A DNA stretch of 35,751 nt from Marinomonas arctica (lineage in GTDB: Bacteria > Pseudomonadota > Gammaproteobacteria > Pseudomonadales > Marinomonadaceae), in assembly GCF_003259225.1 (NCBI RefSeq), contig NZ_QHJF01000040.1, positions 1 to 35,751 of the forward strand, written 5' to 3'. The notes beneath the pieces are model-generated. The model was not told where the DNA came from, made no database searches, and saw only the letters and a list, made by a program, of their open reading frames with translations. The position numbers and the translations under genes are program-made. Positions 20,526 through 28,667 of this stretch are shown here, piece by piece (the first letter of the stretch is position 1; the number at the start of each line of letters is the position of its first letter).

Positions 20526-20556
20526 TCGATGCTTTTTAGCAAAAATATATATGCAA

Positions 20557-20633
20557 GGCTATATAGCTCAGTTGGTTAGAGCACATCACTCATAATGATG
20601 GGGTCACTAGTTCGAATCTAGTTATAGCCACCA
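20557..20633 (+). tRNA. tRNA-Met (CAU, elongator), copy 2
   Basis: Identical to copy 1, with anticodon CAT at 20591-20593. The 31-base spacer before it contains a small TGCT-TTTT-AGCA hairpin. The same spacer recurs before the third Met copy. Confidence 0.95.
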
Positions 20634-20646
20634 TAATTCGACATAT

Positions 20647-20721
20647 TGGGGTATCGCCAAGCGGTAAGGCAACGGGTTTTGATCCCGTCATGCGTTGGTT
20701 CGAATCCAGCTACCCCAGCCA
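20647..20721 (+). tRNA. tRNA-Gln (UUG), copy 3
   Basis: Identical to copies 1 and 2, with anticodon TTG at 20679-20681. It lies exactly 196 bases after copy 2. Confidence 0.97.
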
Positions 20722-20752
20722 TCGATGCTTTTTAGCAAAAATATATATGCAA

Positions 20753-20829
20753 GGCTATATAGCTCAGTTGGAAGCAATTGGGCCTTCATAATGATGGGGT
20801 CACTAGTTCGAATCTAGTTATAGCCACCA
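20753..20829 (+). pseudogene. Broken tRNA-Met, copy 3, with a foreign 14-base block
   Basis: The same length (77), 5' 19 bases and 3' 44 bases as the two intact tRNA-Met copies, including anticodon CAT (20787-20789), T arm, acceptor stem and CCA. Bases 20772-20785 differ completely: AAGCAATTGGGCCT replaces TTAGAGCACATCAC. This removes the 3' strand of the D stem and the 5' strand of the anticodon stem, so no normal cloverleaf can form. The inserted block, extended by one base (20772-20786), is identical to 35089-35103 in the 88-bp repeats near the 5S gene. It is very unlikely to work as a tRNA. An assembly error is a real alternative. Confidence 0.85.
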
Positions 20830-20842
20830 TAATTCGACATAT

Positions 20843-20917
20843 TGGGGTATCGCCAAGCGGTAAGGCAACGGGTTTTGATCCCGTCATGCGTTGGTTCGAA
20901 TCCAGCTACCCCAGCCA
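20843..20917 (+). tRNA. tRNA-Gln (UUG), copy 4
   Basis: Identical to the other three, with anticodon TTG at 20875-20877. It lies 196 bases after copy 3 and is the last gene of the array. No intrinsic terminator is visible after it. Confidence 0.97.
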
Positions 20918-20965
20918 TCTACTGTAAATATTCTACACATTACTCCATATCTTCTCCTTATTTCA

Positions 20966-20994
20966 TTGGTTTTTGTCTCTCTTCAACTTATAAT
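20966..20994 (+). promoter_or_regulatory. Promoter of the small outer-membrane protein gene
   Basis: A -35 box TTGGTT (20966-20971), a 17-bp spacer and a perfect -10 box TATAAT (20989-20994). The start codon is 42 bases past the -10 box. Confidence 0.65.
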
Positions 20995-21036
20995 CAGACA
21001 AAATTTACTCTACTTGATGATATATGGACGCTAATT

Positions 21037-21618
21037 ATGAAATCAGCTCTTTTACTTTCGACCGCTTTGCTCGCAAGCGCTGCCCATGCAGACGTACTAG
21101 GATTAACTGCTGAAGCCGGAACCTATGCGTCAAATAGCGGGAAAAATGACGTCGACTTAAACTCCTATTTTGGTATTGCAATCGAGCACCCAATCCCTCT
21201 TATTCCAAATATTCGCTTACAACATCAGTCGATTGAAGACAAAAACGAAAACGACTTATCCTATGATGATTACACTCTTTATTACGAATTACTGGATGGG
21301 CTGACGCTATTAAATCTGGACGCTGGTGCAACATTTAGAAAGATTGACCATGCAAACTCATCCATTGATGGCACTTATCCACTATTATATGTTTCTGCTT
21401 TTTTAGATATTCCAGGGACTGCTTTATCCGTTGGTGGCGAATTTAAGTCTGGCGGTGGCAGTGATGCCGACATTACCGATACGACATTCAAAGTAAAATT
21501 CCAACCTCTAGTATTTGCTGGGTTAGAGTTGGGTTACAGAACAGTAAAAGAAGACTTTAAGTCTGCAGGTATGATTGAACCAAAAGGCGTATTCATTGGC
21601 GCTTTCGTCGATTTCTAA
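21037..21618 (+). CDS. Small outer-membrane beta-barrel protein (TIGR04219/YfaZ-like)
   Basis: A 193-residue secreted protein. The signal peptide MKSALLLSTALLASAAHA is followed by alternating polar/hydrophobic strands, a Gly-rich turn (VGGEFKSGGG near 130), and a last strand ending in Phe, the usual recognition end for outer-membrane barrels. The overall pattern resembles the TIGR04219 outer-membrane family; the assignment is from memory of the family and is moderate. I chose the ATG at 21037. The same frame stays open upstream into the last tRNA-Gln, but that part is not protein coding. It is a single gene with its own promoter and terminator. The substrate or role is unknown. Confidence 0.75.
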   Translation: MKSALLLSTALLASAAHADVLGLTAEAGTYASNSGKNDVDLNSYFGIAIEHPIPLIPNIRLQHQSIEDKNENDLSYDDYTLYYELLDGLTLLNLDAGATFRKIDHANSSIDGTYPLLYVSAFLDIPGTALSVGGEFKSGGGSDADITDTTFKVKFQPLVFAGLELGYRTVKEDFKSAGMIEPKGVFIGAFVDF

Positions 21619-21637
21619 ACCTTAGATGATTTGCAAT

Positions 21638-21679
21638 AAAAAGCCCGCTGATGTAAACATTCAATCAGCGGGCTTTTTT
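21638..21679 (+). terminator. Rho-independent terminator between the OMP gene and clpB
   Basis: A 15-bp stem (21638-21652 with 21664-21678) around an 11-base loop, with a T6 tract on the plus strand and an A tract on the other. It can serve both the OMP gene and converging clpB. Confidence 0.9.
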
Positions 21680-21716
21680 ACATTAATAACAGTAAATTGA
21701 TGCATTCAAGCTATCA

Positions 21717-24299
21717 TTAATTGGCCTTTAAAAAAACAAACCTTCCTTCAAAGACATCAGCCATAATGCGGTCTCCAGTCACAAAATGCCCTGCTAACAA
21801 TTCATTTGCCAAAGGGTTTTCAACCCATCTCTGTATCGCGCGTTTTAATGGGCGAGCTCCATAGATCGGATCGTAGCCCACTTCAACCAATTGATCTGCT
21901 GCGACCTCTGTTAGCACTAAAGACATGCCCATCTCTGCCAATCGCTCATTCAAATGAGAAAGTTGAACCGTTGCAATGCCTTTAATTTGCGATTTCATCA
22001 ACGGATGAAACACCACGGCCTCATCAATTCGGTTGATAAACTCTGGCCGAAAATGCATGCCAACCACTTCCATTACTTTGGCTTTAATCTCTTCATATTG
22101 ATCCGCTGATTGATACTCTTGAATCAAATCCGAAGCCAAATTAGAGGTCATAACAATGACGGTATTTTTAAAGTCTACCGTGCGCCCCTGACCATCCGTT
22201 AAACGACCATCGTCTAATACTTGGAGAAGAATATTAAACACATCAGGATGTGCCTTTTCCACCTCATCAAGCAGCAGAACGGAGTAAGGTCGACGCCTAA
22301 CCGCTTCCGTTAGATAACCACCTTCCTCATACCCAACATAACCCGGTGGCGCCCCAATCAAACGAGCAACAGAGTGCTTCTCCATAAACTCCGACATATC
22401 GATACGCACCATTGCCTGCTCGGTATCAAACAAAAACCTCGCCAAAGACTTACAAAGTTCTGTTTTACCAACGCCTGTGGGGCCTAGGAAAAGAAAAGAG
22501 CCGTTTGGTCTATTCGGGTCTGCTAAGCCTGATCGGGAACGGCGAACCGCGTTAGAGACCGCTGAGACGGCTTCATTCTGCCCCATGACCGATTCATGGA
22601 GTGCGTCTTCCATTCGTAATAACTTGTCTCGCTCTCCCTCCAACATCTTATCAACAGGGATCCCAGTCCATCGAGAAACCACGGTTGCGATTTCTTCTTC
22701 CGTAACGCGTCGTTTCAATAGACGCGTCGCGGTATTTTCTTCTGCTTGACTGGCTTTCTCTATTTCTGTCTCCAGCATAGGAATCACACCGTATTGCAAC
22801 TCAGACATTTTCGCCAAATTGCCACTACGACGCGCCTCTTCCATTTCATGGCGAACCGCTTCTAAATCCTCTTTAAGCTTTTGCGCACCTTGAACCGCTG
22901 CTTTTTCGGCATTCCAGATTTCTTCTAGGTCAGAAAACTGCTTTTGCAGAGTGTTTATTTCACTGTCCAATTCATCCAATCTTAGTTTGGATGCCTTGTC
23001 TTTTTCTTTCTTCAGCGCTTCTTTTTCAATTTTCAATTGAATCAAACGACGCTCTAGACGATCCATATCTTCAGGCTTTGAATCCATCTCCATACGAATA
23101 CGGCTAGCGGCTTCATCAATCAAATCGATCGCTTTGTCTGGTAATTGACGGTCGGTAATGTAGCGCTGAGACAGCTTGGCGGCAGCAATAATGGCCGAAT
23201 CGGTAATATCGACACCGTGATGAACTTCGTAACGCTCCTTCAAACCACGCAAAATAGCGACAGAATCCAGTACGCTAGGCTCTTCCACCAGCACTTTTTG
23301 AAAGCGGCGCTCCAACGCAGCATCTTTTTCAATGTATTGACGATATTCATTGAGTGTTGTCGCACCCACACAATGTAATTCACCACGTGCAAGGGCTGGC
23401 TTGAGCATATTGCCAGCGTCCATAGAACCTTCTGATTTGCCGGCGCCAACCATGGTATGAATTTCATCAATAAATAAAATCACTTGACCTTCTTGCTTAG
23501 AAAGCTCATTCAGCAAAGCCTTTAGACGCTCTTCAAACTCTCCACGATACTTCGCCCCAGCAATTAAAGCGCCCATATCAAGTGATAATACCCGCTTGTT
23601 TTTTAGCCCTTCAGGCACTTCACCATTAATAATTCGTTGAGCGAGCCCTTCTACAATGGCGGTTTTTCCCACCCCAGGTTCACCAATCAAAACGGGGTTA
23701 TTCTTACGGCGACGCTGTAAAACCTGAATTGTTCGACGTATTTCATCGTCTCTACCAATCACAGGGTCAAGTTTACCTTGTGCCGCTCTTGCAGTGAGAT
23801 CAACCGTATATTTATCCAATGCCTGGCGACTTTCTTCAGCATTTGGGTCATTCACAGATTCTCCGCCGCGCACCTGATCAATCACGGTAGCAATATCGGC
23901 TTTTGTAACCCCTGTCGTTTTAAGTGCCTTTGCTAAGTCATCCTTACCGTCAAACATCGCCATCAAAACCAATTCGGAAGAAATATATTGGTCTTTGCGC
24001 TTTTGCGCTTCTTTATCGGCCAAGTTTAGCAAACGGCCTAACTCTGGTGACATTTGCACGTTGCCATCATGATCTTTGACCGTCGCCAGCTTAGTCAAAA
24101 GATGATTTAAACCCTCACGAAACTTAGCAACCTGAACCCCCGCTTGCTGCAAAATCGGTCGAGTACTGCCGCCTTGCTGATCGAGCAACGCCATCATTAA
24201 ATGCAATGACTCGATATAAGAATGATCGTGGCCAAGCGCGATAGATTGCGCATCAGAAAGAGCAAGTTGTAATTTACTGGTTAAACGATCGATTCGCAT
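21717..24299 (-). CDS. clpB: ATP-dependent disaggregase chaperone ClpB
   Basis: ClpB is a hexameric AAA+ protein that pulls proteins out of aggregates together with DnaK. In 860 residues it has: the N domain (1-145); the first ATPase domain with Walker A GEPGVGKT at 206-213 and [10 protein letters not shown] as Walker B; the long middle coiled coil (about 405-525); and the second ATPase domain with [10 protein letters not shown] and [13 protein letters not shown]. No ClpP-binding loop is expected in this family. The ATG has a perfect AGGAGG site. It is downstream of rluD-pgeF on the same strand, as in E. coli, but has its own upstream region of 115 bases with a promoter. Confidence 0.98.
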   Translation of the reverse strand: MRIDRLTSKLQLALSDAQSIALGHDHSYIESLHLMMALLDQQGGSTRPILQQAGVQVAKFREGLNHLLTKLATVKDHDGNVQMSPELGRLLNLADKEAQKRKDQYISSELVLMAMFDGKDDLAKALKTTGVTKADIATVIDQVRGGESVNDPNAEESRQALDKYTVDLTARAAQGKLDPVIGRDDEIRRTIQVLQRRRKNNPVLIGEPGVGKTAIVEGLAQRIINGEVPEGLKNKRVLSLDMGALIAGAKYRGEFEERLKALLNELSKQEGQVILFIDEIHTMVGAGKSEGSMDAGNMLKPALARGELHCVGATTLNEYRQYIEKDAALERRFQKVLVEEPSVLDSVAILRGLKERYEVHHGVDITDSAIIAAAKLSQRYITDRQLPDKAIDLIDEAASRIRMEMDSKPEDMDRLERRLIQLKIEKEALKKEKDKASKLRLDELDSEINTLQKQFSDLEEIWNAEKAAVQGAQKLKEDLEAVRHEMEEARRSGNLAKMSELQYGVIPMLETEIEKASQAEENTATRLLKRRVTEEEIATVVSRWTGIPVDKMLEGERDKLLRMEDALHESVMGQNEAVSAVSNAVRRSRSGLADPNRPNGSFLFLGPTGVGKTELCKSLARFLFDTEQAMVRIDMSEFMEKHSVARLIGAPPGYVGYEEGGYLTEAVRRRPYSVLLLDEVEKAHPDVFNILLQVLDDGRLTDGQGRTVDFKNTVIVMTSNLASDLIQEYQSADQYEEIKAKVMEVVGMHFRPEFINRIDEAVVFHPLMKSQIKGIATVQLSHLNERLAEMGMSLVLTEVAADQLVEVGYDPIYGARPLKRAIQRWVENPLANELLAGHFVTGDRIMADVFEGRFVFLKAN

Positions 24300-24343
24300 A
24301 GGAACCTCCTGACCAAAAATAATAAAACAAAGACACTTCCCAC

Positions 24344-24371
24344 TTAATAAGTGCGCTTAGTCACTTTTCAA
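24344..24371 (-). promoter_or_regulatory. clpB promoter, sigma-70-like with a possible heat-shock overlap
   Basis: On the minus strand TTGAAA (24366-24371) lies 16 bp before TATTAA (24344-24349). TTGAAA also matches the core of the sigma-32 -35 element, and CACTTATT about 12 bases later is a poor match to the sigma-32 -10 element. Heat-shock control is expected for clpB, but the sequence supports it only weakly. Confidence 0.45.
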
Positions 24372-24378
24372 TAGACGG

Positions 24379-24396
24379 GTGTCATTTTTTTGACAC
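24379..24396 (-). other. Perfect 6-bp hairpin between pgeF and clpB
   Basis: GTGTCA and TGACAC pair around a T6 loop (A6 in the minus-strand RNA). It lies 19 bases after the pgeF stop and upstream of the clpB promoter. No T tract follows on the minus strand, so it is a weak terminator at best, or a regulatory palindrome. Confidence 0.35.
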
Positions 24397-24414
24397 TGGT
24401 CAATAAAACCTACT

Positions 24415-25161
24415 TTATTTATTCTCTAGCCAGATAACAGACGCCATACGTCCTGTTTTTCCGTCACGGCGATACGAATAAAAGCGATCCTTGTCAGTCA
24501 AGGTACAATACTGACCACCAGAGATCTCAACCACGCCTTTGGCTATTAGTCGCTGCCTTGCAAGCAGGTATAAGTTACCAAGCCATTTGCCTTTCTCTGT
24601 CGCCACAAAGGCCAATTGCGCCTCTTGCTGTTCAGCAATAAATGCCTCACGAACATCATCACCCACTTCAAACGCATCAGGACCAATGGCAGGCCCCAAC
24701 CACACTAAGACGTTTTCAGGCTCATCAAACTGCTCTAAGGTTGCCTCTAAAATGCCCGCGCATAAACCGCGCCAGCCAGCATGGGCAACCGCTACTTTTG
24801 TACCCGCTTTATCACAAAAAAAGACAGGCAAGCAATCTGCCGTTAAAACCGCACACACCTGATTCAGTTGCTCAGACACCGCGGCATCACCACTGTCAGG
24901 CAAATCACGACAAGGCAAGCACACAACATCAGTGCCGTGAATTTGATTGAGCCATTGAACAGACTGGGGCATGCCGATGGCATTCGCAAACAAACGACGA
25001 TTTTCGGCCACATGATTCATGTCGTCACCAACATGGGCCCCGAGGTTAAGCTCATTAAATGGGTGTTCACTCACACCACCCAAGCGAGTCGACACATAAG
25101 CCCGTACCGAAGGAGGCGCAGGCCAATTTGGACAAATGAAAGAATCACTATGAGACACCAT
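24415..25161 (-). CDS. pgeF: Purine nucleoside phosphorylase-type/peptidoglycan editing factor PgeF (YfiH)
   Basis: A member of the YfiH/LACC1 multicopper-oxidase-like family. In E. coli PgeF keeps peptidoglycan precursors correct by removing wrongly used L-Ser; related proteins phosphorylyse purine nucleosides. Conserved metal-site segments are present: LNLGAHVGDD, TADCLPVFF and VAVAHAGWRGL, with the Cys and His ligands in place. I chose the ATG at 25161 (248 residues) because GGAGA lies six bases upstream; the ATG at 25194 has no good site. It lies between rluD and clpB, the conserved order. Confidence 0.92.
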   Translation of the reverse strand: MVSHSDSFICPNWPAPPSVRAYVSTRLGGVSEHPFNELNLGAHVGDDMNHVAENRRLFANAIGMPQSVQWLNQIHGTDVVCLPCRDLPDSGDAAVSEQLNQVCAVLTADCLPVFFCDKAGTKVAVAHAGWRGLCAGILEATLEQFDEPENVLVWLGPAIGPDAFEVGDDVREAFIAEQQEAQLAFVATEKGKWLGNLYLLARQRLIAKGVVEISGGQYCTLTDKDRFYSYRRDGKTGRMASVIWLENK

Positions 25162-25206
25162 AAAAATCTCCAAAACCGCTTTGTTTAAAACCATTATCTT
25201 TTAAAT

Positions 25207-25234
25207 AAAAAGGCAGCCGAAGCTGCCTTTTTTT
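25207..25234 (-). terminator. Terminator between rluD and pgeF
   Basis: GGCAGC and GCTGCC pair around a CGAA loop, flanked by A5 and T7, so it can work in both directions. It lies 12 bases past the rluD stop. It implies that pgeF is at least partly transcribed separately or by read-through. Confidence 0.85.
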
Positions 25235-25246
25235 AGTCGTATCGCT

Positions 25247-26230
25247 TTAAAAATACTCAGAATCGTTACTACCGGACTCCACCGTGTCTTTTCGAAGCGC
25301 ATCCAACAGTTTTTTCATATCATCGGGCAAATCAATTTCCCATTCCATCCATTTCCCGGTAATAGGATGAGCAAGCTCGAGTTTTTTGGCATGCAGCGCC
25401 TGACGACGAAAGTGTCTCAACTCGTCTTGTAATTCTGGGGAACAAGCCTTTGGCATTTTTAGACGACCACCGTATTGAGGATCACCGACCAATGGATACT
25501 GAATAAATGCCATGTGCACACGAATTTGGTGCGTACGACCCGTTTCCAACTTCAAGCGAATATGCGTATGGTTTTTAAAGCGTTCCACCAAGCGGTAATG
25601 GGTTACAGCTTCTTTACCATTAACAGGCTCAACCGCTTGTTTTTGGCGATTGTGTGGGTGACGGCCGATAGGCTGATCAACAACGCCACCACCGGTCATC
25701 ACGCCAATCGAAACGGCTTCATATTCACGTCCCATGCTGCGTTCTTGCAGCTGCATAACCAAATCGGTCTGTGCTGCCAACGTTTTAGCCACGACCATCA
25801 ACCCTGTGGTTTCTTTATCTAAGCGATGCACAATCCCCGCGCGAGGCAGGTGAGCTGTTTCAGGCGCATGGTGAAGGATCGCATTCATCAAGGTACCATC
25901 GCGATTGCCCACCGCTGGATGCACAACCAATCCGGCAGGCTTGTTGATGATCATAATGTCGTCATCTTCATAAACGACGTCTAGCGCCATTTCTTGCGCT
26001 TCATGCTCTTCTTGAGCTTCGATCACTATGTCCAATGACACCAACTCACCACCAAACAATTTTTCTTTCGGTTTAGTCAGTTTGCCATCAACCGTTAAGG
26101 CACCTTCTTTAATCCAGCTCTGAATTCGTGAGCGAGAATAGTCACTAAACAGCTCTGTTGCGATCTGATCAAATCGATTACCACCCAAATCGAACGGAAC
26201 TTGGGCTTCTTTTACTATGCGCTCTGCCAT
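25247..26230 (-). CDS. rluD: 23S rRNA pseudouridine synthase RluD
   Basis: RluD makes pseudouridines 1911, 1915 and 1917 in helix 69 of 23S rRNA and is important for ribosome assembly and termination. The 327-residue protein has an N-terminal S4 RNA-binding domain (about 15-75), then the catalytic domain with IINKPAGLVVHPAVGN, the signature HRLDKETTGLMVVAK (catalytic Asp138) and ETGRTHQIRVHM. The conserved divergent bamD neighbour supports RluD rather than RluC or RluA. Confidence 0.95.
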   Translation of the reverse strand: MAERIVKEAQVPFDLGGNRFDQIATELFSDYSRSRIQSWIKEGALTVDGKLTKPKEKLFGGELVSLDIVIEAQEEHEAQEMALDVVYEDDDIMIINKPAGLVVHPAVGNRDGTLMNAILHHAPETAHLPRAGIVHRLDKETTGLMVVAKTLAAQTDLVMQLQERSMGREYEAVSIGVMTGGGVVDQPIGRHPHNRQKQAVEPVNGKEAVTHYRLVERFKNHTHIRLKLETGRTHQIRVHMAFIQYPLVGDPQYGGRLKMPKACSPELQDELRHFRRQALHAKKLELAHPITGKWMEWEIDLPDDMKKLLDALRKDTVESGSNDSEYF

Positions 26231-26390
26231 ACAATGTACTTTAATCTGTTGTTTTCAGCTCATTAAATTTATCATAGAGTCTGAAAGTGAAAAAACGTGT
26301 AGCGCCTTGCACTTCATCATCTTTCGCAATTTAACGCTACAAAATGCCGATTGAGGCTAATCTACTACCATATCAAGGTTTTGATTATAC

Positions 26391-27233
26391 ATGGGATTTC
26401 ATCACTCGTTGCTCCGATTCTCTGGAATAGTTGGTTTTTCTTTATTAATTGTGGCTTGTTCAAGTAAACAAGTACAAGAGCCAGACCTGCCTGAACGCGT
26501 TTATTATGATAAAGCGCAGCAGGCACTGAAAGAAAACTTACCATCCACTGCAATAAAACACCTCAAAGACTTAGATTCACGCTATCCATTTGGCGAATTC
26601 AGCACACGCGCAGAATTAGACCTTATTTATGCCCAAATGGAAGCAAGCGACTTCATTGCGGCTCACGCGGCAGCTGAACGCTTTATCAAAAACCACCCGG
26701 AACATGATTCGGTTGATTACGCTTACTACATGCGTGCCCTATCTACTTACAAGGGGGCAGAGAGTTTAATGTCTCGCTACTTAAACTTAGACCCCAGTGA
26801 AAGAGACTCGAAAGAACTGTCTAAGGCCTTCAACGAATTAGCGGATTTTACTTCTCGTTTTCCAAACAGCGCCTATGCACCAGATGGTAAAGCGCGCATG
26901 TACTATTTACGTGAAATGGTCGCTCGTCATGAATTGCAAGTGGCTCGCTATTACCTAAAAAGGAAAGCACCGCTTTCTGCACTTCGTCGCAGCCAAGAGG
27001 TCATTCAAAATTACCCAAGCTCACAGTCTATAGAAGAGGCTCTAGCAATCAGTGTTCAGTCTTATAACGACTTGGAAAAAATCGATCTAGCTGATACTAA
27101 TTTTTCCGTGTTAAAACAGAACTTCCCTAACTCTTCCTATATTGGTAAGCAAGGTCAGTTCGTTCCAATACAACAACCTAGTGATGCTGATCCTAGCTTC
27201 TTATACTGGGTAACCTTTGGCTTGATAGAGTAA
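26391..27233 (+). CDS. bamD: Outer-membrane assembly lipoprotein BamD
   Basis: BamD is the essential lipoprotein of the BAM complex, which folds beta-barrel proteins into the outer membrane. The signal peptide ends in LIVACSSK with lipidated Cys23. Five TPR-like units follow, recognised by AQQALKENLPSTAI-type helices, the RYPFGEFSTRAELDL segment near 63-77, and YAYYMRALS. Length 280 is typical. It is divergent from rluD. Client barrels in this window include the porin at 32094 and the small OMP at 21037. Confidence 0.95.
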   Translation: MGFHHSLLRFSGIVGFSLLIVACSSKQVQEPDLPERVYYDKAQQALKENLPSTAIKHLKDLDSRYPFGEFSTRAELDLIYAQMEASDFIAAHAAAERFIKNHPEHDSVDYAYYMRALSTYKGAESLMSRYLNLDPSERDSKELSKAFNELADFTSRFPNSAYAPDGKARMYYLREMVARHELQVARYYLKRKAPLSALRRSQEVIQNYPSSQSIEEALAISVQSYNDLEKIDLADTNFSVLKQNFPNSSYIGKQGQFVPIQQPSDADPSFLYWVTFGLIE

Positions 27234-27243
27234 AGCCTACGGT

Positions 27244-27903
27244 TTAAGCGGGGAAAGGCACTTCCGCCTGCCCCGCTTCCCAAGCCACATATTTGGTCAT
27301 CACAACAGATTGAAACAAAGCAGAATTGACAAATCGAGCCAGCCAGACTTTTACATTATTATAGTGAGAAGACTCAAACCAACTTTGGTTTACGGCCACA
27401 AACTGACGAACAAATGGAAAAATCATAATGTCAGGCAAGGTTTCGCTCTCCCCAAACAAAAAACGTCGCTTTTTTAAACGATTTTCTAGTCTTTGTAAGA
27501 ACACCTCCCCTTTAGAGCGGTAATACACTTCCGAAAAATCGGGATATCTATCTGCGTATTTATAACGATCAAGCCAATATTTAAAAAAATGATCATTATA
27601 AGCGATCCACGCCTTCATGTTATTTCTTTGCTTTATTTCTGATGGCCACACCTGCTGGGATCTATTTTTTATACTGGACTTCGAAAGCGCCCAGAAAATA
27701 ATATCGGAACTCTCCGCATATCTCGCGCCATCAACATCAATCAACTGAGGAACGGTAGATCGACCGCCTAGTGATAAGAGTGCGTCGGGTTTTGCTTTTA
27801 AAACCACCTCTCGCAGATAAACAGACACCTTTAAGAAAGCAAGTGTATACCTAGCCCTGATAGCATAAGGACAACGCCGAAACGAGTACAACACAGGTAA
27901 CAA
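27244..27903 (-). CDS. Glutathione S-transferase family protein
   Basis: A 219-residue GST with the N-terminal thioredoxin fold starting LPVLYSFRRCPYAIRAR. Cys11 in the CPYA motif takes the place of the catalytic Ser/Tyr, as in omega- or beta-like GSTs. The glutathione-contact segment GRSTVPQL comes next with cis-Pro, then AESSDIIFWAL. The C-terminal part is helical. The start is TTG: AGGAGA lies six bases before it, and the nearby ATG is in another frame. It converges on bamD with only 10 bases between the stops and no clear terminator. The substrate is unknown. Confidence 0.85.
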   Translation of the reverse strand: MLPVLYSFRRCPYAIRARYTLAFLKVSVYLREVVLKAKPDALLSLGGRSTVPQLIDVDGARYAESSDIIFWALSKSSIKNRSQQVWPSEIKQRNNMKAWIAYNDHFFKYWLDRYKYADRYPDFSEVYYRSKGEVFLQRLENRLKKRRFLFGESETLPDIMIFPFVRQFVAVNQSWFESSHYNNVKVWLARFVNSALFQSVVMTKYVAWEAGQAEVPFPA

Positions 27904-27936
27904 AACATTCTCCTACTAATGAAAAACAATGGGCAT

Positions 27937-27997
27937 AAAAAAACCATGCTCATCATTAACATCTTACCTAAAATAAGCGGTTAAACGCATGGTTTTT
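27937..27997 (-). terminator. Large nested-stem terminator of the first cold-shock gene
   Basis: The minus-strand RNA can pair AAAAACCATGC with GCATGGTTTTT. Inside the 37-base loop TTAAC pairs with GTTAA and then CTTA with TAAG. A T tract follows. It lies 18 bases past the csp stop and separates it from the GST gene. Confidence 0.7.
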
Positions 27998-28015
27998 AGT
28001 CAATTAAAGCACCAG

Positions 28016-28228
28016 TTACACTGGTGTGACATTCTCAGCTTGAGGACCTTTCTGACCTTGAGTCACTTCAAACGTCACTTTCTGACCTTCTTGTAGAGTA
28101 CGACGACCATTACCATTTATAGAACGAAAATGAACAAAAACATCAGGACCGCCTTCACGAGCAATGAAACCAAATCCTTTTTCGTCATTAAACCATTTAA
28201 CAATACCTGATACTAATTGACCTGACAT
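28016..28228 (-). CDS. Cold-shock domain protein (CspA family), copy 1
   Basis: A 70-residue single-stranded nucleic-acid-binding beta barrel that melts RNA structure or acts as an antiterminator. The RNA-binding motifs are KGFGFI (RNP1, about 17-22) and VFVHF (RNP2, about 30-34), with aromatic residues in place. The sequence alone does not tell whether it is cold-induced or constitutive. It is flanked by an untranslated region of 400 bases upstream and a large terminator downstream. A second paralogue lies at 34112. Confidence 0.95.
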   Translation of the reverse strand: MSGQLVSGIVKWFNDEKGFGFIAREGGPDVFVHFRSINGNGRRTLQEGQKVTFEVTQGQKGPQAENVTPV

Positions 28229-28475
28229 AACAACCTCATTTTATTTTTCGCTGCTCTTAATGAACAGTCTTTTAACCACGCTTAAATAAGCGAGGACTTA
28301 ACGTTAAGTATATTAATTCGCGTTAGCACAAAAAACACACTTCTAAATATAATATGTCTTAGAAAGTAAAATAGAAAGCAGATGGAAAGCAAGTATTGTT
28401 AAAAAAAGTAATATTTTCTCCATAGATAACCATAATCAATGACGATCTCTCTTGAAACAATATAACACCCACCTA
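28229..28475 (-). promoter_or_regulatory. Leader and promoter region of the first cold-shock gene
   Basis: No gene is visible here. On the minus strand TATACT (about 28307-28312) is a likely -10 box. GTTAAGTC (28295-28302) falls near the predicted transcript start, giving a leader of roughly 75 bases. The leader holds a small CGCTT/AAGCG hairpin (28279-28292), and CTTAACGTTAAG (28297-28308) is a perfect palindrome. A reading frame of 93 codons on the minus strand crosses this region from 28399, but it has no binding site and an improbable composition. Confidence 0.4.
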
Positions 28476-28492
28476 AACACCAAAATGGTGCA
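28476..28492 (+). promoter_or_regulatory. NtrC-type enhancer site upstream of amtB
   Basis: AACACCA-AAA-TGGTGCA matches the NtrC consensus TGCACCA-N3-TGGTGCA at 12 of 14 symmetric positions, with one half-site perfect. Its centre is about 78 bases upstream of the start point predicted from the sigma-54 promoter, rather close but workable for an enhancer site. A second perfect half-site, TGGTGCA, occurs at 28639-28645, downstream of the promoter. Confidence 0.65.
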
Positions 28493-28535
28493 CCAATACA
28501 TAAAAATAAAATAAAGCACCAAAAAAAAGCAACAG

Positions 28536-28550
28536 TGGAACATTTATTGC
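28536..28550 (+). promoter_or_regulatory. Sigma-54 promoter of amtB
   Basis: TGGAAC-ATTTA-TTGC fits the sigma-54 consensus TGGCAC-N5-TTGC with one mismatch. The invariant GG (28537-28538) and GC (28549-28550) have the required 12-base spacing. Transcription would begin near 28562, giving a leader of about 106 bases. Confidence 0.75.
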
Positions 28551-28667
28551 TAGAAACAGGAATAAACGGATTTTTGACAAAGAAAACACGTAAAAGAGCC
28601 CAATTGCAGGGCAAAAAAACAAACAAACAAAACCATTTTGGTGCAGAAAAGCCATTAGGAGCAATCC

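Noticed and set aside
20842..21036. Longer start for the small outer-membrane protein
   Set aside because: The extension translates the last tRNA-Gln gene. The signal peptide begins at 21037, downstream of a good promoter.
28591..28608. Second sigma-54 promoter at TTGCA 28604-28608
   Set aside because: The base pair required 12 positions upstream of the GC is AA, not GG.
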